Below are positions 43,630 through 53,454 of a stretch of DNA of 64,000 nt, piece after piece. The translations under genes and the position numbers were made by a program. The notes under the pieces were generated by a model. That model had not been told where the DNA came from. It did not search any database and worked only from the letters and a program-made list of their open reading frames with translations. The stretch comes from GWE2-40-63 sp050251815. GTDB lineage: Bacteria > Bacteroidota > Bacteroidia > Bacteroidales > SZUA-534. The DNA lies in NCBI GenBank assembly GCA_050251815.1, contig JBFWMB010000005.1:1-64000 (forward strand), read 5' to 3'. Position 1 is the first letter of the stretch, and each line of letters starts with the position of its first letter.

Positions 43630-44412
43630 TTAGTACGATATATAAGTTAATAATAGCAATAGGGTAGTAAGTCCGCTAAGTACAACACTTACCGTAGGTG
43701 AATTGATGCTGACCATTTTGGCTCGCAAAGGTTTCACATAAATCACATCGCCGGGTTTCAACCAAAAATATTCGCTGGCCATAAAATCGGTCGAGGTTAA
43801 ATCGAGCAATGCGGTTTGCGAACCTGAGACTGTTTTGCGAATCACCAATACCTCTTTGGCGTTGCCGTAATTCGAAATATCGCCGGCTTTGGCCAGGGCT
43901 TCGAGTAAATGTACATCTTTCTTATAAAAAGCATAGGTCGACGGCCTTTGCACCTCACCCAAAACAGAAATCTCATAACTCAACAATCGCACATCTACCA
44001 CCGCACCAATCAGGTATTCGTCGATAATTTTTTGCAGGGTATTGCGGGCCTGTGTAAGCGACTGACCAACCAGATGCACTTTACCGATTACCGGCAATTC
44101 AATATTTCCTTCATGATCAATCAGGTAACCCTGAATAAAAAGCGACAACTCGTTAAACGTTCCCGACGATGCCGCCGATGATTTTTTAAAAGATTCGGTC
44201 TGTCCCAGTTCCACACCAAAAATATTGATGTAAATATTATCGCCAATTTGCAAAATAATTTCTTCAGGAATAGTATGGTTTACCTGTAAACCAATAGAGT
44301 CATCGCGCTGAAAGGTTTCCTGAAAATAAAGGGTGGTTTTGTAACGGGCGCAGTTACTAAACAGCACACCAGTAAGCAAGAGTAAAAAGTATAAACGAAA
44401 ATTCCGATTCAT
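43630..44412 (-). CDS. Wza-type polysaccharide export lipoprotein
   Basis: 260 residues with a lipobox signal (LLTGVLFSNCAR). Poly-export domain: EEIILQIGDNIYINIFGVEL, IDHEGNIELPVIGKVHLVGQ, SLTQARNTLQKIIDEYL, then an SLBB-like domain (ISVLGEVQRPSTYAFYKKDV, LEALAKAGDISNYGNAKEVL) and a last helix (VVLSGLTTLLLLLTYISY) for outer-membrane or inner-membrane anchoring. It would form the exit channel for the polysaccharide controlled by the Wzc protein. First gene of the operon. Confidence 0.92.
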   Translation of the reverse strand: MNRNFRLYFLLLLTGVLFSNCARYKTTLYFQETFQRDDSIGLQVNHTIPEEIILQIGDNIYINIFGVELGQTESFKKSSAASSGTFNELSLFIQGYLIDHEGNIELPVIGKVHLVGQSLTQARNTLQKIIDEYLIGAVVDVRLLSYEISVLGEVQRPSTYAFYKKDVHLLEALAKAGDISNYGNAKEVLVIRKTVSGSQTALLDLTSTDFMASEYFWLKPGDVIYVKPLRAKMVSINSPTVSVVLSGLTTLLLLLTYISY

Positions 44413-44432
44413 GGATTTATATTTTCAAAGTA

Positions 44433-44463
44433 CAAACATAAATAACAAATTGATGTAAGCCAA
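44433..44463 (-). promoter_or_regulatory. Promoter of the wza-wzc operon
   Basis: On the minus strand TTG (44463-44461), a 20-base spacer and TATGTTTG (44440-44433) agree well with the Bacteroidota promoter TTTG-N19-TAnnTTTG. The -7 box is 20 bases before the Wza-like ATG. Confidence 0.65.
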
Positions 44464-44574
44464 TAAAAAAGCAACATAAACAATAAATTGCAAGATAGCA
44501 GCATTTTTGGTCAATTCAGAACTTCACTTTATCAAAAAAGCAGGCTACACTATTAATATATGTAATATTTCAAC

Positions 44575-44582
44575 TATTTTTG
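44575..44582 (+). promoter_or_regulatory. Possible -7 box of the giant FN3 gene
   Basis: TATTTTTG fits TAnnTTTG and lies 42 bases before the ATG at 44625. It overlaps the in-frame TTG at 44580, another reason to reject that as the start. No clear -33 element. Confidence 0.45.
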
Positions 44583-44624
44583 AACTCGCACGTATATAAG
44601 ATTCGTAAATTAACTTATTTAGAT

Positions 44625-47600
44625 ATGAAGAGGTTTGGTTTTATTGTTTCCCTTCTAACAAGCATCCTATTTTCTGAAACCATGTATGGTCAGGAACCAA
44701 CAGTTCAGGTTTCTAATTTAGCTGTAACAAATGCTACCCCATCATCAATAACACTCTCCTGGACCAATGGCAATGGAGAAAACACTCTAATTTTATGCAA
44801 AGAAGTTGAATTAACCGTTTATGCAATTCCTGACACTTATAGTTTTTTAGCTGACGCAAATTATGGAGATGGAGATTATTTAACCGCTACTTCAGGCATG
44901 CCTCCAACTACTACTTATAATTATATAGTTTACAACGGCAATGGAAGCAGCATAACCGTGACTGGACTTATGGATGCCACTAAATATATGTTTTATGCTG
45001 TAACCTATAATGGTAGTGGTGGAACTGAGGACTATTTAAATTCTTATGAAACAAACTACCTTTCTCATTTTTCCTCTCCATTTCAAGCCTCTGATATTAC
45101 CTTTTCAAGCATTCAGGCAGATGCTATAACTGCATCCTACACATCTGGTAGCGGGGGCAATCGGATTGTATTGGTAAAAGCTGGTAGCCCTGTAGATGCT
45201 GACCCTGTAGATAATACGCAATACACTGCAAATACTGTTTTTGGTTCCGGACAACAACTGGGTACAGGTAATTACGTGGTGGCAAAGGGTGATAACAACA
45301 GTGTAACAGTAACTGGTTTAACAGCCGGAATTACCTACCATTTTAAAGTTTATGAATATATCTCGGACGGAACCAATCGCGATTACCGCACCGATGGTTT
45401 CGATGAAGTAACTGATAATCCCAACTCACAGATAACCCTTAAGCCAGAACCCACCACCCAGGCTTCTGATATAAGCTTTACCAGTACAGGTTCAAGCGAA
45501 GTAAGTTTAACTTGGACTGCCGGAAACGGCGATGGCAGCATGGTAGTTGTACGTGCAGAAGGAACTACCGAGGTTGATCCTGTGGACTTTAATGATTATA
45601 CAGCAAATACCGCTATTGGTAGTGCCGGCACCACCGGGGCTGGTAATTTTGTGGTATTTAAAGGTCTCGGCACCAGCGTAACAGTAACCGGTCTTACTCC
45701 CGAAACCACCTACCACTTCAAAGTTTACGAATTCAATAACGAAGGTGCACTCTCTAACTATAAAATTGACGGCTATCCTTCCGGTACAAATCCAAATTCT
45801 ACAACTACCCTTAAAGGCCAACCAGCCCAGGCTTCTGAACTGGTTTTTACCAACATTACAGAAAACTCCATGACGGTGAGTTGGACCACTGGTGGTGGGG
45901 ATGGTGCCGTTCTAATTGCACGCGAGGCCAGTGCAATAGCTGATTTCCCCATTGACGGAACACCTTATTCCGGAGATTTGGCATTTGGTTCCGGAGCCAA
46001 TCTGGGCAACAACACCTTTGTACTATACAATGGTATAGCCGAAACAGCTGACATTACCGGACTTAGCCTGGGTACCACGTATCACTTTATGGTATGTGAA
46101 TATAATAATTCTGGAACTGAAACGGATTACAACACCAACCCGGGAACCAATAATCCCGGCAGTCAGTCCACGCTTAAAACCTTTCCAACCACTCAGGCAA
46201 CAGCTATTACAATTACCGACATTCAGGCCAATCAGTTTACGCTAACCTGGACTAACGGCGATGGCGACAATCGGGTGGTTCTAATGAAGCAGGGTGCTGC
46301 AGTAAATGCTATTCCTGCTGATGGGACTAATTATACCGCCAACACGGTTTTTGGTGCCGGAAACCAACTTGGTACAGGTAATTATGTGGTTTTTAATGGT
46401 TCCACCAACAGTGTTACCGTTACCGGACTCGATGCCAACACCAACTATTACGCTAAAGTATTTGAATACAATAATACCGGGACTGATATACTTTTTAAAA
46501 CCGATGATTTTTCAGATTTCAATCCGGCCAGTGCAAAAACACTACCTACGCTTCAAGCTAGCGAACTGGTATTTAGCAATGTGCAAAACAACTCCATCGA
46601 TTTAAGCTGGACCCGGGGCAATGGGGATAGTGTATTGGTAGTAGCCAAAGCAGGAACCACCCTGACCGAAACACCCACCGAAGGCACAATTTATACTGCC
46701 AACGGCACCTTTGAGAGCGGTGAAACAATTGCTCCCGGCGTGTATGTAGTTTATTCGGGAACAGGAACTTCCGTATCCGTAGATGGTTTAGCAGCCAGCA
46801 CCGATTACGTTTTTAAAGCCTTTGAATTCAACAATAGTGAACCCTATACTTCCTATTTAAACACCGATGGCAGTAGCAACAATCCGGCCACACAATCAAC
46901 CACAGGAGATGAACCTACAACACAAGCCAGCGCTGTTTCATTTGCAAATACAAGCTCGACCCAAACCGACGTGAGCTGGACAGCAGGAAATGGTGACGGA
47001 CGCATTGTGCTGGCTTATGAGGGAGATACCCTTTCAGCCCTTCCGGTTGACGGAACTACTTATACCGCCAATGCGATATTTGGAAGCGGTTCCGAAATAG
47101 GAACCGGTAACTTTGTAGTTGCTTTGGGTGATGTTATCTCAGAAACAGTTACCGGACTTACTCCGGAATCAGAATATCAATTCAGGGTTTTTGAGTATTC
47201 AGGTAGTGGTAGTTCTATTAATTACCTTACTTCTGCTGGAAGCGATAACCCAGATAGTGTAACCACACTGGTAGGAAAACCTATTATTCAAGCCAGTAAT
47301 GTTACATATGACCAATTGGATACTGAAAGCTACCGGGTAAATTGGACTCACGGCAGTGGAGACAGTCTTTTGGTTGTTGCCGTTGCAGGTACGTTTACCA
47401 CAAGCGAAAATCCGGTGGACGAAACCGATTATGTAGCTGATGCAGCCTTTGGAAGCGGTACACTCATTGGCAGTGGACGTGTTGTTTACAAAGGAATCTC
47501 TGCTGATGGTTCTGTAATTGTTACCAATTTAACAGCGGCCACCAATTATTCTTTTAAGGTATTTGAATACAACTCAATCGGGGGAATTCCTTATTACCAA

Positions 47601-50600
47601 ACTGCTGATGGAACCGACAATCCCACGTCGCGCTCTACCTTAGAAACTGAACCTACTACTCAGGCAGGAACAATAAATTTTTCAAGTGTGGGTGCCACTC
47701 AGCTTACGTTGGACTGGTCACCAAGGGGAAATGGTACCAATGTAATTGTTATTGCCCGTGAATCCGCAGATATATTGACCCATCCCGTTGATGGAACAAG
47801 TTATAGTGGCAATAACGATTTTACCTTAGCTGAAGTCTATGCTACCGATCATCGCGTGGTTTTCAACGGTTCTGGAACCGGAGCCACCATCACCAATCTG
47901 AATCCAAACGCTACCTATTATTTCAGAGCTTATGAATACAATGGCTCAGCATCTACCTGTAATTATCTAACTTCCTCAGGAGGTTCAAGCAATACTACCA
48001 CCATAAAAGCTGAACCAACCTTACAAGCCGGTAATTTTTCATTTTCAGTTATTAATACAACTTCATTCACGGTAAATTGGAACCGTGGTAATGGCGACAA
48101 TGTCTTTATTGTTGCCAGCACTACTCCTATCAATCAGGTACCGGCTGATGGAATTGATACCTGTACGGTAAGTTCCGTTTTTGGTCAAGGGTCTGAAATA
48201 GCGCTGGAATCAGGAATTTTTGCTGTTTATAAAGGAACAGCTTCCGCCGTTGATATTAGTGGTTTAACCAGCGCTACGCAATACTATTTCAGGGCTTTTG
48301 AATACAACAATACAGGTACTGACATTGATTATTTAACAACACCTGATAATTCAGCCTCACAATTTACCTTGTCAACTGAACCTACCGTGCAGGTTAGTGC
48401 TTTTGGCAATACGGTTTATAATGACACCATTTCGCTAGACTGGATAAACGGAAACGGAACCGGACGAATTATTCTGGCAAAACATGGCAATGCGGTAGAT
48501 GCAAGCCCCACAGATGGAGTTGAATACACAGCCAGTGCCATCTTTGGTTCAGGAACTGAATTAGGTACCGGCAATTATGTAGTATATGCTGGAAACCTAC
48601 CTGATACGGTTCGCATTACCGGACTCCTGGCTTCAGAAACTTATTATTTTCAGGCTTTTGAATACGATAATACCGGAGCACTTAACTATTTATTAACCGA
48701 TGCTCCCACAACATCGGCTACCACCGGAACCAAAGGTGTTCCATCGGTTCAGGCATCTGAAATAAACTTTACCAATCTGGCTTCCGATAACTTTACCATT
48801 AACTGGATCAATGGAAATGGAGAGAACCGCCTGGTAGTTATGCGCGAAGGCGAACAGGGAACTATTAGTACTCCTGTTGATAATACCAATTATGTGGCTA
48901 GCAATGATTGGACCACAAAAGGAACCGAGTTGGAATCATCAGGTTACTATACCGTTTACAATGGTTCAGGGAGTTCAGTTTCCGTAAGCAATTTAACACC
49001 AAACACTACCTACTGGGTTTATGTGTTTGAATACAACAACCCAGCTGGTTTTGAAAGCTATAATACAAACACCGAAACCAATAATCCTGCGAATGGAACA
49101 ACCCTTAAAACGATTCCAACTGGACAGTCCTGGGGAATAAGCAGTGGAACCATTACCTCAAATTCCATTAACATTTCCTGGACTCGTGGTAACGGAGATA
49201 ACTGCATTGCGGTAATAAATACGTCCAATAGCTTTTCAGCCTACGATGGTTTCGATCCCCTTGCCAATGCCAATTACATCGGCAGTGGCGAGCAAGTGAT
49301 TTACAATGGCACCGGAAGTTCCGTTACCGTAAGCGGTTTAGATGGCTCAAGCACCTATTGGTTTAAAGTGATGGAATACAACAATTCAGAAACTTACACC
49401 CTGTATCATTCGGCTGATACTACTGACAACCCAATTAGCTTTGCAACACTTGGTACAGCAACCTGGGTTGGAACCACCACCGATTGGACAACTAACACCA
49501 ACTGGTCTCCGACAGCTGTTCCAACTTCACTGCAAAGCGTAATCATTTCATCAGGACAAAGTGCTTATCCGGAACTAAGTTCATCGCATAGTGTTGACAA
49601 TATGGTAATTGAAGCCGGTGCAACTATTACCATTGCCGATGGTGGCCACTTAAACATTACCCGCGATTTATTGCTCGAAAGCCCAACGAGCAGCGGTTCA
49701 AGTGGTGCTTTGGTTATTCCGGGTTCAGGAACTATTTCTGTAGGAGGAACCTCAACCATGGAACGCTACAACCCGAACCCATTAAGCAGGCGTTTTCTTT
49801 CATTTCCTACCCCACCCAGCATCAGCACCTTTAATAATTATTATGTATTTGGCTGGGAGGAACCCAATATAAATTGGATCGACATGAACGGAGGCCCTTC
49901 AATTGCTACAATGCAAGGTTTGCTGGTCTGGGACGGTCCGCAAATGATAACTTTCACAGGTGCTTTTAATAATGGCAACCAAAGCATTAATGTAACCAAC
50001 AGCTCACCGGGCGATGGAAGCTACGGCTGGAACCTGGTAGGAAATCCTTACCCCAGCACCATTGATTGGGATGCGGCATCGGGATGGACATTAAACAATG
50101 TAGATGCTACCGCTTATTATTATAATGGTTCAACCTATGACACCTGGAACTCAGGTTCACATTCCGGAACCGGAGGTGGAACCCAATACATTGCGGCCGG
50201 ACAGGGATTTTTTGTACATGCTTCGGCCAATGGCTCATTGGGAATGACCAATGAGGTTCGGGTAACCAATACACAAAATCTGCTAAAAACAGCCGAAACC
50301 GAGAAGCAATTGATACGCATCGAAACAGCAAATAACAATCTTACCAGCGATGCCTTATTGCTATTTTATTCCGATGCTACCGATGATTTTGATGCACAGT
50401 ATGATGCCTACAAATTAACGGGCGATTTGCCTGAACTTGCAGAAGTTTACTTTATCAACAAAACAGATCAGCTGGCCATCAACACTTTTGCTGCCAATAA
50501 ACTGGCTGAACTAAACGAAACCCCTCAACTAGTATTTCCATTGGGACTATTAAACCAGACTTCGGGAATTGTTAACTTCCGTATTTCCGAAAAACGGAAT

Positions 50601-50999
50601 ATACCATCAGACATAAATATTTATGTATATGATGCACTTACCAATGGATACACCAACCTGAATGAAGTGGATTACGAATTATTTATTGCCGGAGAAACCA
50701 ATTACATCGAAGATCGTTTTGAACTTGTATTGTCGAAGAATGCACTTTCAATTAACAACGAAAATTTAGACGTAAAAATATGGTCGTTTGCCAGTGAAAA
50801 AACTATTTTCATAAAAAGCAGTCAGGCAATTGAAACAAGTTCAAGGGTTTATCTGTATGATCTTACAGGCCGTTTATTAAACACCAACACGTGGAATGGC
50901 TTAGGTTTACAGGAGTTTAAAGTAGAAGCTGCAGGCACCTATATAATTAAAATTCAAGTTGAAAAAAATATAATAACGCAAAAAGTAGTTGTTCAATAA
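44625..50999 (+). CDS. Giant T9SS-secreted protein with 13 fibronectin III-like repeats
   Basis: 2124 residues from ATG at 44625 (MKRFGFIVSLLTSILFSETM, a signal peptide). There follow 13 FN3-like repeats of about 110-125 residues, each opening with a block like EPTTQASDISF, with a central VTVTGLTPETTYHFKVYEYN and closing near NPxSxTTL. They differ mainly in surface loops. After them come ATWVGTTTDWTTNTNWSPTA (a beta-helix entry seen in T9SS adhesins), a region with NPLSRRFLSFPTPPS and GWNLVGNPYPSTIDW, and a C-terminal sorting domain (VYLYDLTGRLLNTN, AAGTYIIKIQVEKN). Likely a long surface fibre or adhesin. It is followed by the exosortase pair and preceded by polysaccharide export genes on the other strand. 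Confidence 0.92.
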   Translation: MKRFGFIVSLLTSILFSETMYGQEPTVQVSNLAVTNATPSSITLSWTNGNGENTLILCKEVELTVYAIPDTYSFLADANYGDGDYLTATSGMPPTTTYNYIVYNGNGSSITVTGLMDATKYMFYAVTYNGSGGTEDYLNSYETNYLSHFSSPFQASDITFSSIQADAITASYTSGSGGNRIVLVKAGSPVDADPVDNTQYTANTVFGSGQQLGTGNYVVAKGDNNSVTVTGLTAGITYHFKVYEYISDGTNRDYRTDGFDEVTDNPNSQITLKPEPTTQASDISFTSTGSSEVSLTWTAGNGDGSMVVVRAEGTTEVDPVDFNDYTANTAIGSAGTTGAGNFVVFKGLGTSVTVTGLTPETTYHFKVYEFNNEGALSNYKIDGYPSGTNPNSTTTLKGQPAQASELVFTNITENSMTVSWTTGGGDGAVLIAREASAIADFPIDGTPYSGDLAFGSGANLGNNTFVLYNGIAETADITGLSLGTTYHFMVCEYNNSGTETDYNTNPGTNNPGSQSTLKTFPTTQATAITITDIQANQFTLTWTNGDGDNRVVLMKQGAAVNAIPADGTNYTANTVFGAGNQLGTGNYVVFNGSTNSVTVTGLDANTNYYAKVFEYNNTGTDILFKTDDFSDFNPASAKTLPTLQASELVFSNVQNNSIDLSWTRGNGDSVLVVAKAGTTLTETPTEGTIYTANGTFESGETIAPGVYVVYSGTGTSVSVDGLAASTDYVFKAFEFNNSEPYTSYLNTDGSSNNPATQSTTGDEPTTQASAVSFANTSSTQTDVSWTAGNGDGRIVLAYEGDTLSALPVDGTTYTANAIFGSGSEIGTGNFVVALGDVISETVTGLTPESEYQFRVFEYSGSGSSINYLTSAGSDNPDSVTTLVGKPIIQASNVTYDQLDTESYRVNWTHGSGDSLLVVAVAGTFTTSENPVDETDYVADAAFGSGTLIGSGRVVYKGISADGSVIVTNLTAATNYSFKVFEYNSIGGIPYYQTADGTDNPTSRSTLETEPTTQAGTINFSSVGATQLTLDWSPRGNGTNVIVIARESADILTHPVDGTSYSGNNDFTLAEVYATDHRVVFNGSGTGATITNLNPNATYYFRAYEYNGSASTCNYLTSSGGSSNTTTIKAEPTLQAGNFSFSVINTTSFTVNWNRGNGDNVFIVASTTPINQVPADGIDTCTVSSVFGQGSEIALESGIFAVYKGTASAVDISGLTSATQYYFRAFEYNNTGTDIDYLTTPDNSASQFTLSTEPTVQVSAFGNTVYNDTISLDWINGNGTGRIILAKHGNAVDASPTDGVEYTASAIFGSGTELGTGNYVVYAGNLPDTVRITGLLASETYYFQAFEYDNTGALNYLLTDAPTTSATTGTKGVPSVQASEINFTNLASDNFTINWINGNGENRLVVMREGEQGTISTPVDNTNYVASNDWTTKGTELESSGYYTVYNGSGSSVSVSNLTPNTTYWVYVFEYNNPAGFESYNTNTETNNPANGTTLKTIPTGQSWGISSGTITSNSINISWTRGNGDNCIAVINTSNSFSAYDGFDPLANANYIGSGEQVIYNGTGSSVTVSGLDGSSTYWFKVMEYNNSETYTLYHSADTTDNPISFATLGTATWVGTTTDWTTNTNWSPTAVPTSLQSVIISSGQSAYPELSSSHSVDNMVIEAGATITIADGGHLNITRDLLLESPTSSGSSGALVIPGSGTISVGGTSTMERYNPNPLSRRFLSFPTPPSISTFNNYYVFGWEEPNINWIDMNGGPSIATMQGLLVWDGPQMITFTGAFNNGNQSINVTNSSPGDGSYGWNLVGNPYPSTIDWDAASGWTLNNVDATAYYYNGSTYDTWNSGSHSGTGGGTQYIAAGQGFFVHASANGSLGMTNEVRVTNTQNLLKTAETEKQLIRIETANNNLTSDALLLFYSDATDDFDAQYDAYKLTGDLPELAEVYFINKTDQLAINTFAANKLAELNETPQLVFPLGLLNQTSGIVNFRISEKRNIPSDINIYVYDALTNGYTNLNEVDYELFIAGETNYIEDRFELVLSKNALSINNENLDVKIWSFASEKTIFIKSSQAIETSSRVYLYDLTGRLLNTNTWNGLGLQEFKVEAAGTYIIKIQVEKNIITQKVVVQ

Positions 51000-51043
51000 A
51001 ATAATTTTTATCACTTTTGCAGATTGAGCAGAATAATTAGCCA

Positions 51044-51334
51044 ATGATAGTTAAAGTAACAAAATATATTACTGCTTTACTTTTTTTACTATTTTTTCCA
51101 AGTTTATTGTTTGCCGATGGCACCAAGCCTTCGTCGACCAGTAAAAGCGGGAATTTTAAAAAAAGTAGTTTCTCAAAGCAGAATAGCTGGAGCTCAGGCG
51201 GGAAGGCCCTTACTCCTCCCAATCCGGATGACGCAACGGGAGGAACCAAAGTGCCAATTTCCGGGGGGCTTACTTTCCTACTCATTGGCAGTACCTTATA
51301 TTTGGTTAAGCGAGTGAAGGATGAAAACAAATAA
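51044..51334 (+). CDS. Small secreted protein with exosortase-type sorting tail
   Basis: 96 residues. Signal peptide (1-24, ending LLFADG), a Ser/Lys/Gly-rich central part without hydrophobic core (KSGNFKKSSFSKQNSWSSGG), then PISGG (71-75), a 13-residue hydrophobic helix (LTFLLIGSTLYLV) and a basic end (KRVKDENK). The tripartite tail is that of PEP-CTERM-like proteins; the PISGG core resembles the PID-CTERM type (PIDGG) of Bacteroidota with Asp replaced by Ser. It lies 9 bases upstream of the exosortase-family gene, so it is the probable dedicated substrate. Confidence 0.8.
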   Translation: MIVKVTKYITALLFLLFFPSLLFADGTKPSSTSKSGNFKKSSFSKQNSWSSGGKALTPPNPDDATGGTKVPISGGLTFLLIGSTLYLVKRVKDENK

Positions 51335-51343
51335 TCCTTTTTC

Positions 51344-51961
51344 ATGCCTTTATTCAAATCAATCAATCAACTAAAGATTTCTGATTCACTGATAAAAGAA
51401 ATTCTGCAGTACCTTTTTTCATTTACTATTGCCTGGGTAATTGCCAGTTTAATTTCTGACTTTCCGTTTTTTGCCGAACCCATCGAAAAATCAGGTTTTA
51501 CTGAATACTACCGTGATTTTTTAATGGGCTTAACCAATCAACAACTGCACGGGTTGGGACATCAAACCTTTTGGTACAACAACACACTGGGAATTGAAGG
51601 AACCGCCGGATTAATATTTGCCTACGGATGCCTGGGTTACCGAATTCTGGCGTTTTTTATCGTATTTATCATCCTTCAGTTCGGACGATTTTTTCATAAA
51701 ATCTGGTATTTGCTATTGGGAATTTTCCTGATTACCTGGATAAATTCTCTTAGGGTAGTAATAATTGCTTTGGGCCAATTACACAATCCCGAATACACTG
51801 TTTTGTTGCACGATACGATATCGCCCGTTTTAATGTATCCTCTATTACTGGCCCTTTGGATAATCTGGCTAAAAACCTTTGGAAAAGCACCTACAACAGA
51901 TACCCTGTTGTATAAAATGGTAAAATTTATAGCCAATGCGCCCTTGTTTAATTCAAAATAA
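51344..51961 (+). CDS. Exosortase/archaeosortase-family protein
   Basis: 205 residues, about six membrane helices. The three catalytic positions of the family are present: Cys96 (IFAYGCLGYRI), Arg137 (WINSLRVVIIAL) and His156 (VLLHDTISPVLMYPLLLALW). These enzymes cut the C-terminal tail of their substrates at the membrane and are thought to transfer them to another molecule. It belongs with Bacteroidota short forms (Xrt type not assigned). It is next to a single candidate substrate and near Wza/Wzc export genes, as in PEP-CTERM/exosortase systems linked to exopolysaccharide. Confidence 0.87.
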   Translation: MPLFKSINQLKISDSLIKEILQYLFSFTIAWVIASLISDFPFFAEPIEKSGFTEYYRDFLMGLTNQQLHGLGHQTFWYNNTLGIEGTAGLIFAYGCLGYRILAFFIVFIILQFGRFFHKIWYLLLGIFLITWINSLRVVIIALGQLHNPEYTVLLHDTISPVLMYPLLLALWIIWLKTFGKAPTTDTLLYKMVKFIANAPLFNSK

Positions 51962-52009
51962 TTTTAAATTTACTTTGGGATTAAGATTGGTAACAAAAAA
52001 AACCAAAGT

Positions 52010-52600
52010 ATGGGAATCGAGATTAATTTATTTAACATTAACCACTACCTGGCCAAAATTGGAAAAGGTAAATGCCTCATCTCGGAACCTTTTTCACCCG
52101 ATTCTTATTTTGGACGTTCGGTGGTTTTAATTACCGAACATAGTGAAAATGAAGGTACATTGGGTTATATTCTAAACAAACCCATCGATGTTCCCATCCA
52201 CGAATTATTTCCCGATTTTCCAACCTTTAATGCTCCCTGTTTTGTGGGCGGACCGGTAAACCCTGAGACCATTCATTATTTGCATACCCGTATCGATTTA
52301 TTGCCCGAGAGCACTCCGGTAACCAATGGAATTTATTGGGGAGGCGATTTTGATTTACTTAAAGAACACATTCAAAATGGGATGATAAGGCCCAGTGAGA
52401 TACGTTTTTACCTTGGTTATAGCGGTTGGGCACCCCAGCAATTACAGCAGGAAATTGATGATAAGTTTTGGATTGTCAGTCCGATTTCTTCAACAAAAAT
52501 TATGCATGCCAATCAAAATACCTGGAAAGAATTGCTGAATGAGATGGGCGATTCTTATTCCATTTGGGCCAATGCCCCAACCAATCCGGGTATGAATTAA
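52010..52600 (+). CDS. YqgE/AlgH family protein
   Basis: 196 residues of the UPF0301 family. Landmarks are KGKCLISEPFSPDSYFGRSV, VLITEHSENEGTLGYILNKP, PCFVGGPVNPETIHYLHTR, NGIYWGGDFDLLKEHIQNG and RFYLGYSGWAPQQLQQEIDD. The function is not established; AlgH in Pseudomonas affects alginate control. Its last 4 bases overlap the stop of the convergent aminotransferase gene. Confidence 0.95.
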   Translation: MGIEINLFNINHYLAKIGKGKCLISEPFSPDSYFGRSVVLITEHSENEGTLGYILNKPIDVPIHELFPDFPTFNAPCFVGGPVNPETIHYLHTRIDLLPESTPVTNGIYWGGDFDLLKEHIQNGMIRPSEIRFYLGYSGWAPQQLQQEIDDKFWIVSPISSTKIMHANQNTWKELLNEMGDSYSIWANAPTNPGMN

Positions 52601-53454
52601 GAAAAAGCCTGGTTATTAAGCCTTTCGAGCAACATTTGACTTTTCTTTTTAAAATACCTACGATTTTGAAAGCCAATTACACTGCGGATTCCACTTACAG
52701 CATTTGTTAAAAATATTTCGTCCATTTGGTGCAGATCCTCAGCCATTAGTAACGCATCATCGTTTACCAGAAACCCCAATCCAGAAGCAATTTTTAGAAT
52801 CTGTTTACGCATGACTCCCTCCACAGGTCCCAACTTTAACGAAGGAGTAAACAATTCATTCCCCCGGATGGCAAACATATTGGACGAAGTGGCTTCAATC
52901 AAAAAATTGTCGGCTGAAACAAGTAAAACATCATCAAACGAATGACGCTGCGCATATAATGAAGCTAAAATATAAAATTGCGCGTTCAACGATTTTATTT
53001 GCAAATAGGGCACATTAGGTTTGGAAAACGTATTGTAAACCCCCAAAACCAAACCCTGATGGAGCATTTCATAGGGCCCTTTGCCCAGGTATTTTGCTTC
53101 AATAAAAATATCTGTTGCATTCTTATCGGGTAGATACAAACCGGCTCCTCCTCTTACAAAGACAGCTTTAACGCGAGCAGCCTGAAATAATTTATTACGC
53201 GAAAGCAAACCTGAGATTTGTTTGTCAAAAAAATCGAGTGAGAAATAATCGGGTAAATGCATTTCGAGGGTAGCTGCCGCTTTCACTATTCGCTGATAAT
53301 GATCGGCTATAAATTGGGTTTTTAGGCCGTTGGCATGCATGGTTTCAAAAAAACCATCGCCATAGCGAAAAGCACGGTTCTGCAAACCAATGGGCAATTC
53401 CGATTCGGCCAGGTAATGTTTATTAAATGCACATATCTTGTATTCATTGGCCAT
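52597..53454 (-). CDS. Class IV aminotransferase (branched-chain AT / ADC lyase family)
   Basis: 285 residues, PLP-dependent fold type IV. Seen: NRAFRYGDGFFETMHANGLK (phosphate-binding Arg and FFET of ADC lyases), KAVFVRGGAGLYLPDKN, LQIKSLNAQFYILASLYAQR with the Schiff-base Lys, LLVSADNFLIEATSSNMFAI and EGVMRKQILKIASGLG. The FFET and SSNMF motifs are shared by PabC and IlvE-type members, so aminodeoxychorismate lyase and aminotransferase are both possible. Overlaps the GmhB-like gene upstream by 11 bases; last gene of the minus-strand run beginning at pheT. Confidence 0.88.
   Translation of the reverse strand: MANEYKICAFNKHYLAESELPIGLQNRAFRYGDGFFETMHANGLKTQFIADHYQRIVKAAATLEMHLPDYFSLDFFDKQISGLLSRNKLFQAARVKAVFVRGGAGLYLPDKNATDIFIEAKYLGKGPYEMLHQGLVLGVYNTFSKPNVPYLQIKSLNAQFYILASLYAQRHSFDDVLLVSADNFLIEATSSNMFAIRGNELFTPSLKLGPVEGVMRKQILKIASGLGFLVNDDALLMAEDLHQMDEIFLTNAVSGIRSVIGFQNRRYFKKKSQMLLERLNNQAFS

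Noticed and set aside
44580..44624. Upstream TTG start for the giant FN3 protein
   Set aside because: It would place 15 residues before a clear signal peptide and overlaps a -7 promoter box; ATG at 44625 is better.
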